NCBI RefSeq assembly: GCF_000721235.1
Contig: NZ_JOFH01000019.1
Span: forward strand, 1 to 64,000
From: Streptomyces olivaceus
GTDB taxonomy: Bacteria > Actinomycetota > Actinomycetes > Streptomycetales > Streptomycetaceae
DNA length: 64,000 nt
Direction: 5' to 3'
Of the stretch, positions 53,738 through 62,812 are shown in pieces (the first letter of the stretch is position 1; every line of letters begins with the position of its first letter). A model generated the notes under the pieces. That model was not told the origin of the DNA. It ran no database searches and saw nothing but the letters and a program-made list of their open reading frames with translations. The translations under genes and the position numbers were made by a program.

Positions 53738-54039
53738 GGGTTCTCCTCTCGCACCCCCGATCAACGGGGGTTGCCGGACAGTTGAAGAGAGTGCGCGATG
53801 GTGAACACGCTGCGTACACAGTTCGCGACCTCCCGTTCAATACCGTAAGCAACCGATCGTGACCGCACCAGGAGAATGCCGAGATGGGCCCCTTCGGGTA
53901 CGCACACAATCGGCCAGTGGGCAAGGTGGGGCCAAGGGGAGAAGTGGGACAGTCCGCGGGGCACCGGCACGCGGCCGCGTCGCACCGGGCGCACGGGCGA
54001 ATCGCGTCGGGCCGGGAGCGTCGAGTAGCGTTGCCGACC
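53738..54039. other. Divergent intergenic region between the SCO5389-family gene and nucS
   Basis: About 300 bases without a gene. It contains the leader hairpin ACCCCCG/CGGGGGT (53753-53771) of the minus-strand gene, AT-richer sequence around 53825-53865 likely holding its promoter, and TAGCGT 8 bases before the nucS ATG. A short frame open on the plus strand has no ribosome site or similarity. Confidence 0.6.
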
Positions 54040-54711
54040 ATGCGTCTCGTCATTGCCCGTTGCTCCGTCGACTATGCCGGGCGGCTCACGGCCCACCTCC
54101 CCTCGGCCCCCCGGCTGATCCTGGTCAAGGCCGACGGCAGCGTCTCGATCCACGCCGACGACCGGGCCTACAAGCCCCTCAACTGGATGTCGCCGCCCTG
54201 CACGCTGAAGGAGGGCGCGGGCGACGAGGAGGGTGTCTGGACCGTCGTCAACAAGGCGGGCGAGAAGCTCATCATCACGATGGAGGAGGTCCTGCACGAC
54301 TCCTCGCACGAACTGGGCGTCGACCCGGGCCTGATCAAGGACGGCGTGGAAGCGCACCTCCAGGAGCTGCTCGCCGACCGCATCGACACGCTGGGCGAGG
54401 GCTACACGCTCATCCGCCGCGAGTACATGACCGCCATCGGGCCCGTCGACATCCTGTGCCGGGACGCCGAGGGCGCAACGGTCGCGGTCGAGATCAAACG
54501 GCGCGGCGAAATCGACGGTGTGGAGCAGCTCACGCGTTACCTGGAGCTGCTGAACCGCGATCCCCATCTCGCCCCGGTGCGCGGCGTCTTCGCCGCCCAG
54601 GAGATCAAGCCGCAGGCCCGGGTGCTGGCCACGGACCGCGGCATCGGCTGCCACGTCATGGACTACGACGCCCTGCGGGGCATCGAGGACGACAAGCTGC
54701 GGCTGTTCTGA
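54040..54711 (+). CDS. nucS: NucS/EndoMS mismatch-specific endonuclease
   Basis: 223 residues. NucS performs non-canonical mismatch repair in actinobacteria, which lack MutS/MutL, by cutting both strands at G-T, G-G and T-T mismatches. The N-terminal DNA-binding beta sandwich ([16 protein letters not shown]) is followed by a PD-(D/E)xK nuclease domain; D137, E151 and K153 ([13 protein letters not shown]) fit the metal site. The last residues (DDKLRLF) form a clamp-binding peptide, linking it to the replication clamp. ATG 54040 has TAGCGT 8 bases upstream and no ribosome site, so it may be leaderless. A terminator follows. Confidence 0.95.
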   Translation: MRLVIARCSVDYAGRLTAHLPSAPRLILVKADGSVSIHADDRAYKPLNWMSPPCTLKEGAGDEEGVWTVVNKAGEKLIITMEEVLHDSSHELGVDPGLIKDGVEAHLQELLADRIDTLGEGYTLIRREYMTAIGPVDILCRDAEGATVAVEIKRRGEIDGVEQLTRYLELLNRDPHLAPVRGVFAAQEIKPQARVLATDRGIGCHVMDYDALRGIEDDKLRLF

Positions 54712-54746
54712 GCGAGCCGCCCGTCGACGACGGGAGACAGACGGGA

Positions 54747-54780
54747 GGGCCGGGTCCGGCACGCGGACCCGGCCCCTTTT
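54747..54780 (+). terminator. Rho-independent terminator of nucS
   Basis: GGGCCGGGTCC (54747-54757) pairs perfectly with GGACCCGGCCC (54765-54775) across a 7-base loop, followed by CTTTT. This is a textbook structure, 36 bases after the nucS stop. Confidence 0.92.
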
Positions 54781-54886
54781 GCGTCGTGCGTCGTGCGGTG
54801 TTCGTTGTTGGTCGTGCGCCGGCGCTGCTCGTCGTGCGTCGCCCGGTGCCGGGCGCCCGGCGGGGTCCGCCCGGCGTCCGGTGGGG

Positions 54887-57478
54887 TCAGACGATCTGCT
54901 CCGTCGCGGGCCCGGAACCGGTCGGCGTGCCCGCTCCCGCGCTGCTCTGCGAGGCGGTGGGCGTGACGGTGCCGCTGGCGCTGTTGGAGACGGGCGGGTC
55001 GTCGGGGGACGGCGGCGGTTCCTCCGTCTCCGATTCGGTGGGGCTCGGGTCGGGCGAGTCCGGCGGAGTGGTCGGGTCGTCCGGTTCGCTCTCCGTCGGG
55101 TCCGGCGGCGTCGGCTTCGTCGGCGGGGAACTCGGCGACTTGCTCGGCTCGTTCGGCGAGCCGGGGTCGTCGGGGCTCTCCTCGTCGTCGCCGGGGCTGC
55201 CGGTGTCGCTGGGCCCGTCCGAGGGCTGCCCGGACTCCGTGGGCGTCGGGGCGCCCGACGTGCTGGGCGCCCCGGTGTCGGAGGGGCTGCCGGAGGAGTC
55301 CTGGTCCTGCCCGTCGTCGGAGGGCCGGTCGGCGCCGAGGTCGCCGTCGTCGATGCCCTGGCTGGCGGACGGGTTGACGCCGACCTCGTTGGAGGGGTCG
55401 CCCGCGCCGCCCTCGGACGTGGCGCCGAGGGTCACGACCGTGCCGAGCACGGCGACGAGCAGGGCGCCCGCTCCGGCCGCCACCAGATTGCGGCGGGCGA
55501 AGCCCTTGATGCCGCTGCCGACCGTGGCGGACGGCTCGTCGGGCTCCGCGCGGCTGGTGACCAGGGTCGGGGACTGCGGAGGCGGCTGGAGCGGCGGGAA
55601 GGGCGCGGGAATGCCCACGGCCGGCGTCACCTCGTGGCGCGCCTCGGGCACCTGCTCCCCCGCCGTCGGACCGAGGCCGGCGCCGGCGGCACCGGGCCCG
55701 GCGGCGCCCGCGGCACCGAACGCGGCGGCGCCGCTGCCCAGGCCCGGAGTGTCACCGGTGCGGTCGGCGACCAGCGCGAGGGCACGGCGGCCGGCGACGG
55801 CGCCCCGCTTGTCGGACAGCGCGCCGCGCAGCCCGATGGAGGCCTCCAGCTCGGCGCGGGCCCGGTCGAGGTGGTCCTCGCACAGCGCGAGGACGCCGAG
55901 CTCGTGGTGGAAGTACGCCTGCTCCGCGACGTCGCCGGAGAGCCGGGAGGCCTCGGTGCCGGAGCGCAGCGCCCGTTCCCACGCGCTCCAGTGCAGCCCG
56001 GAGGCGAAGGCGGGCGCGGCGGCGCGGGCCAGCTGGACGGCGGGGCTCTCCTCGTCGTCGGCGGTCCGGGTCGTCGCCGGGACCAGCGGCGCGAGGGCGG
56101 CGAGCACGGCGTCGGCCTCGGCGCAGACCCTCTCCGGGCCGACCGAGGGGTGTCCGGCCCACCAGGAGTAGTGCTGGGCGGCGGACAGGGCCCGCGCCGG
56201 TGCCTCGTCGGCGTACCCGGCGCTCTCCAGCTGGGTGAGCACGCCGGCCGCCAGCCGGTAGCGGGAGCCGACCGGCGAGATCAGCGCGCAGTCGGCCAGC
56301 TCGCCGAGGGCGGCGTCCGCGTGGGTGTCGCCGACCAGGGCGGGCAGGTGCGCCTGGTGCGGCACCTCGCCGCCGAGCGCGACGGCGAGCTCCAGCGTGG
56401 CGCGGGCCGAGGAGCTGAGCCGGGAGGCGAGCAGCGGGGCGGGCGCGGCGGCCTCGCCGAGGGACGGCAGGGGCACCTCGTCGGCCTCGGTGGCCTCGGC
56501 GGACTCGTAGGGCGTGTCGTCGGCGGGGCGGGTGCCCGCGAAGACGCCGAACTCGTCGACCGCGTCGGCACCGGCGCGCAGCCGGTCGCGGCGGCGCAAC
56601 AGGGCGCCGGCCTGCACGAAGCGCAGCGGCAGGCCCTCGGACTCGAACCAGAGGTCGCCCGCCCAGTTGGCCTCCTCCTCGGTGAGGGTGCGGCCGGCGG
56701 CGCGCTCCAGCAGCTCCACGCCGTCCGAGCGGTCCAGGCCGGTGAGGAAGACCTCCTCGACGGCCGAGTCGGCGGAGGGCGCGGGCACGTCCGGGGTCGC
56801 ACCGAGGACGAAGGCGCACTCGGGGGTGGCGTCGAGGAGTTCGTCGAGGGCGGCGCCGCCGAACTCGACGTCGTCAAGGACGACGACGGCGCCCACCTCG
56901 CGCAGGTGCGCGAGCAGTTCCTGGCGGCCCGGGCGGTGCAGGGGCGCGCGGTGGACGGCGTAGAAGATGTCGTGGAGCAGGTCGTCGGCGGTGCGGTGGA
57001 AGCCGCTCAGGCGCACGACGCCGTCGGGCGCGAGGCCGGCGCAGTCCTCGGCGACGAGGTCGAGGAGGCTGGTGCGGCCGGATCCCGCGGGGCCGGTGAG
57101 CCGGACGGAGCGGCCGCGGGCGAGCAGCCGCACCAGGCGTTCGCGCTCGTCCTCGCGGGCCAGCAGGCCCAGGACCGTGCGGACCGGTCCGGGCGGGACC
57201 GGCGGCCTCGCGGCGCGCTCCGCCTCGGCGCGCTCGGCGGCAGTGAGCTTCTCGGGCCGGGCGGGCCGTTCGGCGGGCGGGCAGACCTCGATCTCGCTGC
57301 CGTCGACGGGGTTGACGGTGAGCAGGTAGTCGCCGGAGACGAGCTGCACCGTGCGGGCCAGCGCGGGCGCGGGCTGGCCGAAGTCGGGTGTGAGGGAGTC
57401 CCTGGGCGAGCGCGGGCGCGGCGCCTGGTGGTCGCCGTCTTGGCCGTACTCCTCAGGTCCCCGGTTGTTCGGGTCCAT
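54887..57478 (-). CDS. Large STAND-like membrane ATPase with Ser/Pro/Thr-rich extracellular tail
   Basis: 863 residues. After a Pro-rich N-terminus, an ATPase domain has Walker A GPAGSGRT (129-136) and Walker B-like AVVVLDDVEFGG, then helical repeats with TPR character (RALSAAQHYSWW, YFHHELGVLALCEDHLDRARAEL). A single membrane helix at about 657-685 (LVAAGAGALLVAVLGTVV) is followed by about 175 residues of Ser/Pro/Thr/Asp low complexity. With the ATPase inside, the tail faces outward. No characterised family was recognised. The GKT lysine is replaced (GRT), so ATP hydrolysis may be weak. ATG 57478 follows a G-rich ribosome site. Confidence 0.85.
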   Translation of the reverse strand: MDPNNRGPEEYGQDGDHQAPRPRSPRDSLTPDFGQPAPALARTVQLVSGDYLLTVNPVDGSEIEVCPPAERPARPEKLTAAERAEAERAARPPVPPGPVRTVLGLLAREDERERLVRLLARGRSVRLTGPAGSGRTSLLDLVAEDCAGLAPDGVVRLSGFHRTADDLLHDIFYAVHRAPLHRPGRQELLAHLREVGAVVVLDDVEFGGAALDELLDATPECAFVLGATPDVPAPSADSAVEEVFLTGLDRSDGVELLERAAGRTLTEEEANWAGDLWFESEGLPLRFVQAGALLRRRDRLRAGADAVDEFGVFAGTRPADDTPYESAEATEADEVPLPSLGEAAAPAPLLASRLSSSARATLELAVALGGEVPHQAHLPALVGDTHADAALGELADCALISPVGSRYRLAAGVLTQLESAGYADEAPARALSAAQHYSWWAGHPSVGPERVCAEADAVLAALAPLVPATTRTADDEESPAVQLARAAAPAFASGLHWSAWERALRSGTEASRLSGDVAEQAYFHHELGVLALCEDHLDRARAELEASIGLRGALSDKRGAVAGRRALALVADRTGDTPGLGSGAAAFGAAGAAGPGAAGAGLGPTAGEQVPEARHEVTPAVGIPAPFPPLQPPPQSPTLVTSRAEPDEPSATVGSGIKGFARRNLVAAGAGALLVAVLGTVVTLGATSEGGAGDPSNEVGVNPSASQGIDDGDLGADRPSDDGQDQDSSGSPSDTGAPSTSGAPTPTESGQPSDGPSDTGSPGDDEESPDDPGSPNEPSKSPSSPPTKPTPPDPTESEPDDPTTPPDSPDPSPTESETEEPPPSPDDPPVSNSASGTVTPTASQSSAGAGTPTGSGPATEQIV

Positions 57479-57791
57479 TGGTTCAAGCCCCCCAAAAGCG
57501 TCGTGTGCAGGGCCCCGGGCGGAGCCACCCTCCCGGCCTTGCCGCACACCGCGCTGTCGCTTCTGGTCCGGGCCCGCCGGTGGGTTGCAAAAGGGCGGGC
57601 AGCCAGACCCTAAACCTTCGCCCAGTATCTCCGACAGTCCGGGGTGGCGGCCCGTCCGAGACGTCACGTTCTCGTGAGGATTGCGCGTGTCGGGCGTGTG
57701 TCGGGCCTTTGCCGGAACCGTTCACCTGCCGATCAGGTCCGGTCACCCGCTTATGAAGGTCGGTCGTCTGCGCCTCATGGACCGCGCGGCC
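57479..57791. other. Intergenic region upstream of the STAND-like ATPase gene
   Basis: 313 bases without a gene between this ATPase and the STAS-protein stop. On the minus strand TAGGGT near 57611 with TGTCGG about 18 bases further upstream is a possible promoter. No strong terminator or known RNA was seen. Confidence 0.5.
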
Positions 57792-58115
57792 TCACACCCG
57801 GGGCAGGGACTCCACGCCGATGCCGCCCTCGATGGCCAGGATCCGGTGCAGCCGGGTGGCCACCAGCAGGCGCTGCATCTGGGGCGGTACCCCGCGCAGC
57901 ACCAGGCGCCGGCCGCAGCGGCCGGCCCGCCGGTGGGCCCCCATGATCACGCCGAGTCCGGTGGCGTCCCAGGAGTCCAGTTCGGACAGGTCCAGGACCA
58001 GGTCGCCGACTCCGTCGTCGACGGCCGAGTGCAGGACCGTACGGGCGTCCGCCGCGCTGCGGACGTCGAGGCGGCCCCCGACGACCAGCTCGACGTAGTC
58101 GCCCCTGATGTGCAT
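57792..58115 (-). CDS. STAS-domain protein (anti-sigma-factor antagonist type)
   Basis: 107 residues forming one STAS domain: YVELVVGGRLDVRSAADART, DLVLDLSELDSWDATGLGVI and a C-terminal helix. The phosphorylatable position is Thr in DATG, where SpoIIAA has Ser. Such proteins release sigma factors by binding anti-sigma kinases; none is encoded next to it, so partners are elsewhere. ATG 58115 has GGGGAG at good spacing. Confidence 0.92.
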   Translation of the reverse strand: MHIRGDYVELVVGGRLDVRSAADARTVLHSAVDDGVGDLVLDLSELDSWDATGLGVIMGAHRRAGRCGRRLVLRGVPPQMQRLLVATRLHRILAIEGGIGVESLPRV

Positions 58116-58300
58116 ATGCGCTCCCCGGCGTGCGTCTTTTCTCTGTCGTCTCTGCGGTTGCGTTCTGCGCGTTGTGGTCTCTCGGCGATATCAGGTGTTG
58201 CACCCTCTGACTGGCCGAAACGACCGGAGGTTGCCGCCTGTAAGCGAACCGATACCGAAATTCACCCCGGCGTGTGACGTGTGCCGGGGCTGACGTGACC

Positions 58301-59149
58301 TCAGTGCTTGTAGAAGCCCTGCCCGCTCTTGCGGCCGATGTCACCGGCGTCCACCATCCGGCGCATCAGTTCCGGCGGGGCGAACTTCTCGTCCTGGGAC
58401 TCGGTGTAGATGTTGTCCGCGGCGTGCAGCAGGATGTCGACGCCCGTCAGGTCGGCGGTGGCCAGCGGCCCCATGGCGTGGCCGAAGCCCAGCTGGCAGG
58501 CGAGGTCGATGTCCTCGGCGGTGGCGACGCCCGACTCGTAGAGCTTCGCGGCCTCGACGACGAGGGCGGAGATGAGCCGGGTGGTCACGAAGCCGGCGAC
58601 GTCGCGGTTGACGACGACGCACGTCTTGCCGGTGGACTCGGCGAACTCCCGCGCGGTGGCGAGGGTTTCGTCGCTGGTCTTGTGGCCGCGCACCAGCTCG
58701 CACAGCCGCATCATCGGAACCGGCGAGAAAAAGTGGGTGCCCACGACCCGCTCGGGGCGCTGCGTCACGGCCGCGATCTTGGTGATGGGGATGGCGGAGG
58801 TGTTGGACGCGAGGATCGCCCCGTCCTTCACCAGCTTGTCGAGGGCACGGAAGATCTCGTGCTTGACCTCGAGCTTCTCGAAGACGGCCTCGACGACCAC
58901 GTCCGCGTCGGCGGCTCCGTCCAGGTCGGTGGTCGCGGTGATGCGCGCGAGGGCGGCCCCGGCGTCGTCGGCGTCGAGCTTGCCCTTCGCGACGAACTTG
59001 TCGTAGGAGGCCCTGATGCCGTCGGTCCCGCGCCGCAGCGCCTCGTCGGTGACGTCCCGCAGGACGACGTCCCAGCCCGCCTGTGCGGCGACCTGGGCGA
59101 TGCCGGACCCCATGAGGCCGGCTCCGATGACGGCGAGCTTGCGTGCCAC
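58301..59149 (-). CDS. 3-hydroxybutyryl-CoA dehydrogenase
   Basis: 282 residues. Reduces acetoacetyl-CoA to 3-hydroxybutyryl-CoA with NADPH or NADH. Rossmann motif GAGLMGSGIAQVAAQAGWDVV, ILASNTSAIPITKIA, catalytic GTHFFSPVPMM and RDVAGFVTTRLI. GTG 59149 with GGGGAG 9 bases before it was preferred; the longer open frame upstream lacks similarity. Together with the thiolase it can supply crotonyl-CoA to the ethylmalonyl-CoA pathway, whose butyryl-CoA and methylmalonyl-CoA steps involve IcmA and the epimerase. Confidence 0.93.
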   Translation of the reverse strand: MARKLAVIGAGLMGSGIAQVAAQAGWDVVLRDVTDEALRRGTDGIRASYDKFVAKGKLDADDAGAALARITATTDLDGAADADVVVEAVFEKLEVKHEIFRALDKLVKDGAILASNTSAIPITKIAAVTQRPERVVGTHFFSPVPMMRLCELVRGHKTSDETLATAREFAESTGKTCVVVNRDVAGFVTTRLISALVVEAAKLYESGVATAEDIDLACQLGFGHAMGPLATADLTGVDILLHAADNIYTESQDEKFAPPELMRRMVDAGDIGRKSGQGFYKH

Positions 59150-59285
59150 TGTGCGACTCCCCTGAAATACGCGCTGATTGTCGTCTGGGCCGGAGGTTAG
59201 CGGGAGTGAGAGGCTGTGTGACCGCTTAGTAACGCGCGTCACGTCTCACATGACGGACATCACACCGTGGAGCGCCATTCGGGTG

Positions 59286-59486
59286 TCACCCGGCTCCCCG
59301 TACGGCGTAGTTGAGGACTTTCCCGCTCAACAGATCCTCCATCTCGTCGAGGAGCAGCATCACCTCGCGGGACACTTCGGACGGCTCCCCACCGTCGACC
59401 ATGCGCTGCCCGATGGCCGCGAGAACCGTTCGTGCGGCCAAGCGTGTCGCCCTCGGCCTCACCGCACTGGCCGTGCGCGCGGGCAC
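59286..59486 (-). CDS. Possible small protein, 66 residues
   Basis: The second half, QRMVDGGEPSEVSREVMLLLDEMEDLLSGKVL, reads like a real amphipathic helix pair with normal codon bias; the first 25 residues are less convincing. GTG 59486 has no clear ribosome site, and TTG near 59438 is an alternative. It is divergent from the adenosyltransferase gene by 41 bases. Unknown function; may be conserved in Streptomyces. Confidence 0.5.
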   Translation of the reverse strand: MPARTASAVRPRATRLAARTVLAAIGQRMVDGGEPSEVSREVMLLLDEMEDLLSGKVLNYAVRGAG

Positions 59487-59527
59487 ACGCGTGTTCCGTG
59501 GCGCCGGAGCCTGACTACGCTGGTCCG

Positions 59528-60100
59528 ATGGTCAATCTGACGCGCATCTACACCCGCACCGGCGACCAGGGCACCACCGCCCTCGGTGACATGAGCCGGG
59601 TCCCCAAGACCGACCTGAGGATCTCCGCGTACGCCGACGCCAACGAGGCCAACGCGGTGCTCGGCACGGCGATCGCGCTGGGCGGTCTCGACGAGGAGGT
59701 CGTCAAGGTCCTCGTGCGCGTCCAGAACGACCTGTTCGACGTGGGCGCGGACCTGTCCACGCCCGTGGTGGAGAACCCCGAGTATCCGCCGCTGCGGGTG
59801 GAGCAGTTCTACGTCGACAAGCTGGAGGCGGACTGCGACCGCTACCTGGCCGAGGTGGAGAAGCTCCGCTCCTTCATCCTGCCCGGGGGCACGCCCGGCG
59901 CGGCCCTGCTGCACCAGGCGTGCACGGTGGTCCGCCGGGCCGAGCGCTCCACGTGGGCGGCGCTGGAGGCGCACGGCGAGTCGATGAACCCGCTGACGGC
60001 GACCTACCTGAACCGCCTCTCCGACCTGCTCTTCATCCTGGCGCGCGTCGCCAACAAGGAGGTCGGCGACGTGCTGTGGGTACCGGGCGGGGAGCGCTAG
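59528..60100 (+). CDS. Cob(I)alamin adenosyltransferase, PduO type
   Basis: 190 residues forming a five-helix bundle. Transfers adenosyl from ATP to cob(I)alamin, giving the cofactor of IcmA and methylmalonyl-CoA mutase. The ATP site TRTGDQGTTALGDMSRVPKTD and YADANEANAVLG are intact, as is VRRAERSTWAA. TACGCT at 59516-59521 lies six bases before ATG 59528 with no ribosome site, so a leaderless mRNA is likely. The stop overlaps the convergent membrane-protein gene by four bases. Confidence 0.95.
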   Translation: MVNLTRIYTRTGDQGTTALGDMSRVPKTDLRISAYADANEANAVLGTAIALGGLDEEVVKVLVRVQNDLFDVGADLSTPVVENPEYPPLRVEQFYVDKLEADCDRYLAEVEKLRSFILPGGTPGAALLHQACTVVRRAERSTWAALEAHGESMNPLTATYLNRLSDLLFILARVANKEVGDVLWVPGGER

Positions 60101-60792
60101 GCACTCCGCCGGGTGTGCCGGGCGGCGGTGCCGTCGTTCGTCTGCGGCTCCTTCGTGGCCGGGCGCGCGGTTCCCGGTGCCTTTTCGAACCGCGCGCCTT
60201 CGAGGTGCGTTCCCGTCGGCGACTGAGCGAAGGTGCCGGCTCCCGGCCCCGGTGCGCCCTGCGGGGCCTTTTTCGGCCAGAGCAGGTACGTGAGGGCGAT
60301 CACGCCGTGGATGGCGGCGACCCGCAGGGCCGTCCACTGGAAGGACCGCAGCGACGAGACGTCGCCCCCGTCGCCGATGTACCAGACCGCGCCCTGGAGC
60401 AGGGCCCCCGCCACGGCCGCGGCGAGCAGCGTGCGCAGCCACAGGGCTCCCTCGTGCCGGGCGCGGGGCATGCCGTACCGCGGGGGTTTGGCGGGCGGCG
60501 GGCCGCCGGCCAGCCGGTGGGCGGCGTGGCCGTCGAGCCAGCGGATCGTGTAGTGGCCGTAGGCGACCGTGTACCCGAGGTAGAGCGCCGCGAGGCCGTG
60601 CTCCCAGCCCGGCTCGGCGCCGTTCTTCAGATCCCACGCCGTCACGGCGAACAGCACCAGCTCCAGCACCGGCTCGCACAGCAGCAGGACCACACTGGTG
60701 CGCCGCCACCTCAGCAGGTAGCGGGCGCCGAGACCGAGGGCGAGGAGCACCCAGAAACCGACCTCGCAGGCGATGATCAACGCGACGACCAC
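60097..60792 (-). CDS. Multi-helix membrane protein of unknown function
   Basis: 231 residues with about five to six predicted helices: VVALIIACEVGFWVLLALGL, TSVVLLLCEPVLELVLFAV, GLAALYLGYTVAYGHYTIRW, LLAAAVAGALLQGAVWYIG and ALRVAAIHGVIALTYLLW. The cytoplasmic tail is Pro/Gly/Lys-rich. GTG 60792 has AAGGAGT at good spacing. It does not match a family I can name with confidence. It converges with the adenosyltransferase and is divergent from the two-component system. Confidence 0.88.
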   Translation of the reverse strand: MVVALIIACEVGFWVLLALGLGARYLLRWRRTSVVLLLCEPVLELVLFAVTAWDLKNGAEPGWEHGLAALYLGYTVAYGHYTIRWLDGHAAHRLAGGPPPAKPPRYGMPRARHEGALWLRTLLAAAVAGALLQGAVWYIGDGGDVSSLRSFQWTALRVAAIHGVIALTYLLWPKKAPQGAPGPGAGTFAQSPTGTHLEGARFEKAPGTARPATKEPQTNDGTAARHTRRSA

Positions 60793-60944
60793 GACGCACT
60801 CCTTTCGTTCACCCTTCCAGGCTCCCGCCCGGATCCGCTGCGTTCGTCGTCGCGGGTGACGAACCTCCGGTACATCGAAAGATGCAGTACGGGACCGTTC
60901 CGCGGGACCAGGCGGGCGGGGCGCGGGCCGTGTTGGATGGTGCT

Positions 60945-62144
60945 ATGGCTCCACGACTCCCCCGCCCGCACCGGTTCGACGTCTGCGTCGCCGTCGGCGG
61001 GCTGCTCGGCGGGCTGCTGCTGTGGGGCATCGGGCTGGGCGTGCGGCCCGCCGACGAGCCGGTCGTGCTGTTCGACGGCCGCTGGCCCCTGCTGGCCCCG
61101 CTCGTCGTCATGGCCGGCTGCGAACTGCTGCGCCGGGACGCGCCGCGCACCGGCCTCCTCGTGGGCACCGCGGCGCTGATCGCGGACACGCTGACCCGGG
61201 GCAGCCTGGTCACGGTGATCATGTACACCGACGTGATGTACGCCGCCGTGCTGTACGGCCCGCCCGCCTCCGCCCGGCGCATCCCGCGGATCACCGGGCT
61301 GCTCACGGTGGCCGGGACCGTGGTGCCGTTCGCCCTGTGGCGGACGCCCGAGGCGCTGCTGATCGGTGTGGCCGTCGGGATCGTCTCCTTCGCGCCCGCC
61401 TCCACCGGCCTGATCGTGCGCAACCACCGCGAGGCCGCCGACGCCGCCCTGCTGCGGGCCGAGCAGACCGCGCTGCTCGCCGAGAAGGACCGGGTCCAGG
61501 CGGTGACGGCGGAGCGCTCCCGGATGGCCCGCGAGCTGCACGACCTGGTCGCGGGCCACCTCTCCGCGATCGCCGTCCACTCCACGGCCGCGCTCTCCCT
61601 GGACGACGCGGCGACCACCCGGCAGGCGCTCGGCGTGATCCGCGAGAACAGCGTGGCGGGACTGGCCGAGATGCGACGCCTGATCGGCATCCTGCGGGAC
61701 GAGAGCGGCGGGGACACCGGGCCCGCCGCCGCGCCCACCCTCGACGGGCTCGACGCGCTGGTCGACGGCGCCCGTGCCAACGGACTCGACGTCACGCTGG
61801 ACGCGGCGCCCGGCGAGAACCTGCCCGCGCCGGTCGAGCTGGCCGCGTACCGGATCGTGCAGGAGTCGCTCACCAACGCGCTCAAGCACGCCTCGAAGGG
61901 CCCGGTCCACGTCCGGCTCGCCCGGCACGCGGGTGCCCTGCGGGTGCACGTGACCAGCCCGTACGGCGCCAAAGACACCCCGCGCGCCCCCGGTTCCGGG
62001 GCCGGCCTGGTCGGCATGCGGGAGCGGGCCGCCCTGCTGCACGGCACGTTCGAGGCGGGGGCGGTGGCGGACCCCGACGCGGCGGGCGACACGATCTGGG
62101 CCGTGTGCGCCACCCTGCCCCTGACCGAAGGAGACCTCGCATGA
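60945..62144 (+). CDS. Sensor histidine kinase, NarL-partner (HisKA_3) type
   Basis: 399 residues. Four to five N-terminal helices (DVCVAVGGLLGGLLLWGIGL, LVTVIMYTDVMYAAVLY, GLLTVAGTVVPFALW, ALLIGVAVGIVSFA) with almost no external domain, then the HisKA_3 dimerisation helix with H199 (MARELHDLVAGHLSAIA) and HATPase (AYRIVQESLTNALKHA, GSGAGLVGM). Its signal is probably in the membrane. ATG 60945 lacks a ribosome site. The stop overlaps the regulator start. Confidence 0.93.
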   Translation: MAPRLPRPHRFDVCVAVGGLLGGLLLWGIGLGVRPADEPVVLFDGRWPLLAPLVVMAGCELLRRDAPRTGLLVGTAALIADTLTRGSLVTVIMYTDVMYAAVLYGPPASARRIPRITGLLTVAGTVVPFALWRTPEALLIGVAVGIVSFAPASTGLIVRNHREAADAALLRAEQTALLAEKDRVQAVTAERSRMARELHDLVAGHLSAIAVHSTAALSLDDAATTRQALGVIRENSVAGLAEMRRLIGILRDESGGDTGPAAAPTLDGLDALVDGARANGLDVTLDAAPGENLPAPVELAAYRIVQESLTNALKHASKGPVHVRLARHAGALRVHVTSPYGAKDTPRAPGSGAGLVGMRERAALLHGTFEAGAVADPDAAGDTIWAVCATLPLTEGDLA

Positions 62145-62782
62145 TCCGTGTCCTCGTCGCCGAGGACCAGTCCGCCGTCCGCGCGGGCCTGGTGCTGATC
62201 CTGGGCAGCGCGCCGGACATCGAGGTGGCCGGGGAGGCGGCGGACGGCGAGCAGGCGGTGGCCCTCGCCCGCGAACTGCGGCCGGACCTCGTGCTGATGG
62301 ACGTGCAGATGCCCCGCCTGGACGGTGTGTCGGCGACCCGGGCGGTGGTCGGGGAAGGGCTCGCCGACGTGCTGGTGCTGACCACCTTCGACCTGGACGA
62401 GTACGTCTTCGGGGCGCTGCGGGCGGGGGCCGCCGGGTTCCTGCTGAAGAACACGGACGCCAAGGACCTGATCGCGGCGGTGCGCACGGTGGCGTCCGGC
62501 GAGGGCATCGTGGCCCCGGCCGTCACCCGGCGGCTGATCGCCGAGTTCGCCGCGAAGCCCGTCCGCGAGCCGGCCGCCGATCCGTCGGTGCTGCGGGACC
62601 TGACCCGGCGCGAGCGCGAGGTGCTGTCGTGTCTCGGCGAAGGGCTGTCGAACGCCGCGGTCGCCGAGCGCCTGGACATGGCGGAGGCCACGGTGAAGAC
62701 ACACGTCAGCAGGCTGCTGGGCAAGCTCGGGCTGCGCAGCCGGGTGCAAGCGGCGGTGCTGGCGCAGGAGTTGGGCGTCTGA
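62141..62782 (+). CDS. NarL/LuxR-family response regulator
   Basis: 213 residues: receiver with E8-D9 pocket and phospho-acceptor D54 (VLMDVQMPRLDG), and a LuxR HTH at the C-terminus (LTRREREVLSCLGEGLSNAA, ATVKTHVSRLLGKLGL). ATG 62141 has AAGGAG at good spacing and overlaps the kinase stop (ATGA). The chitinase gene follows on the same strand; a ChiS/ChiR-type pair controls chitinase C in some Streptomyces, so this system may be its regulator. Confidence 0.94.
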   Translation: MIRVLVAEDQSAVRAGLVLILGSAPDIEVAGEAADGEQAVALARELRPDLVLMDVQMPRLDGVSATRAVVGEGLADVLVLTTFDLDEYVFGALRAGAAGFLLKNTDAKDLIAAVRTVASGEGIVAPAVTRRLIAEFAAKPVREPAADPSVLRDLTRREREVLSCLGEGLSNAAVAERLDMAEATVKTHVSRLLGKLGLRSRVQAAVLAQELGV

Positions 62783-62812
62783 GAGGGACCGCGCTCCCAT
62801 GTGCGCGAGCAC

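Noticed and set aside
58250..60100. Cobalamin riboswitch near the B12-related genes
   Set aside because: No B12-box-like sequence or suitable leader is visible; the adenosyltransferase appears leaderless.
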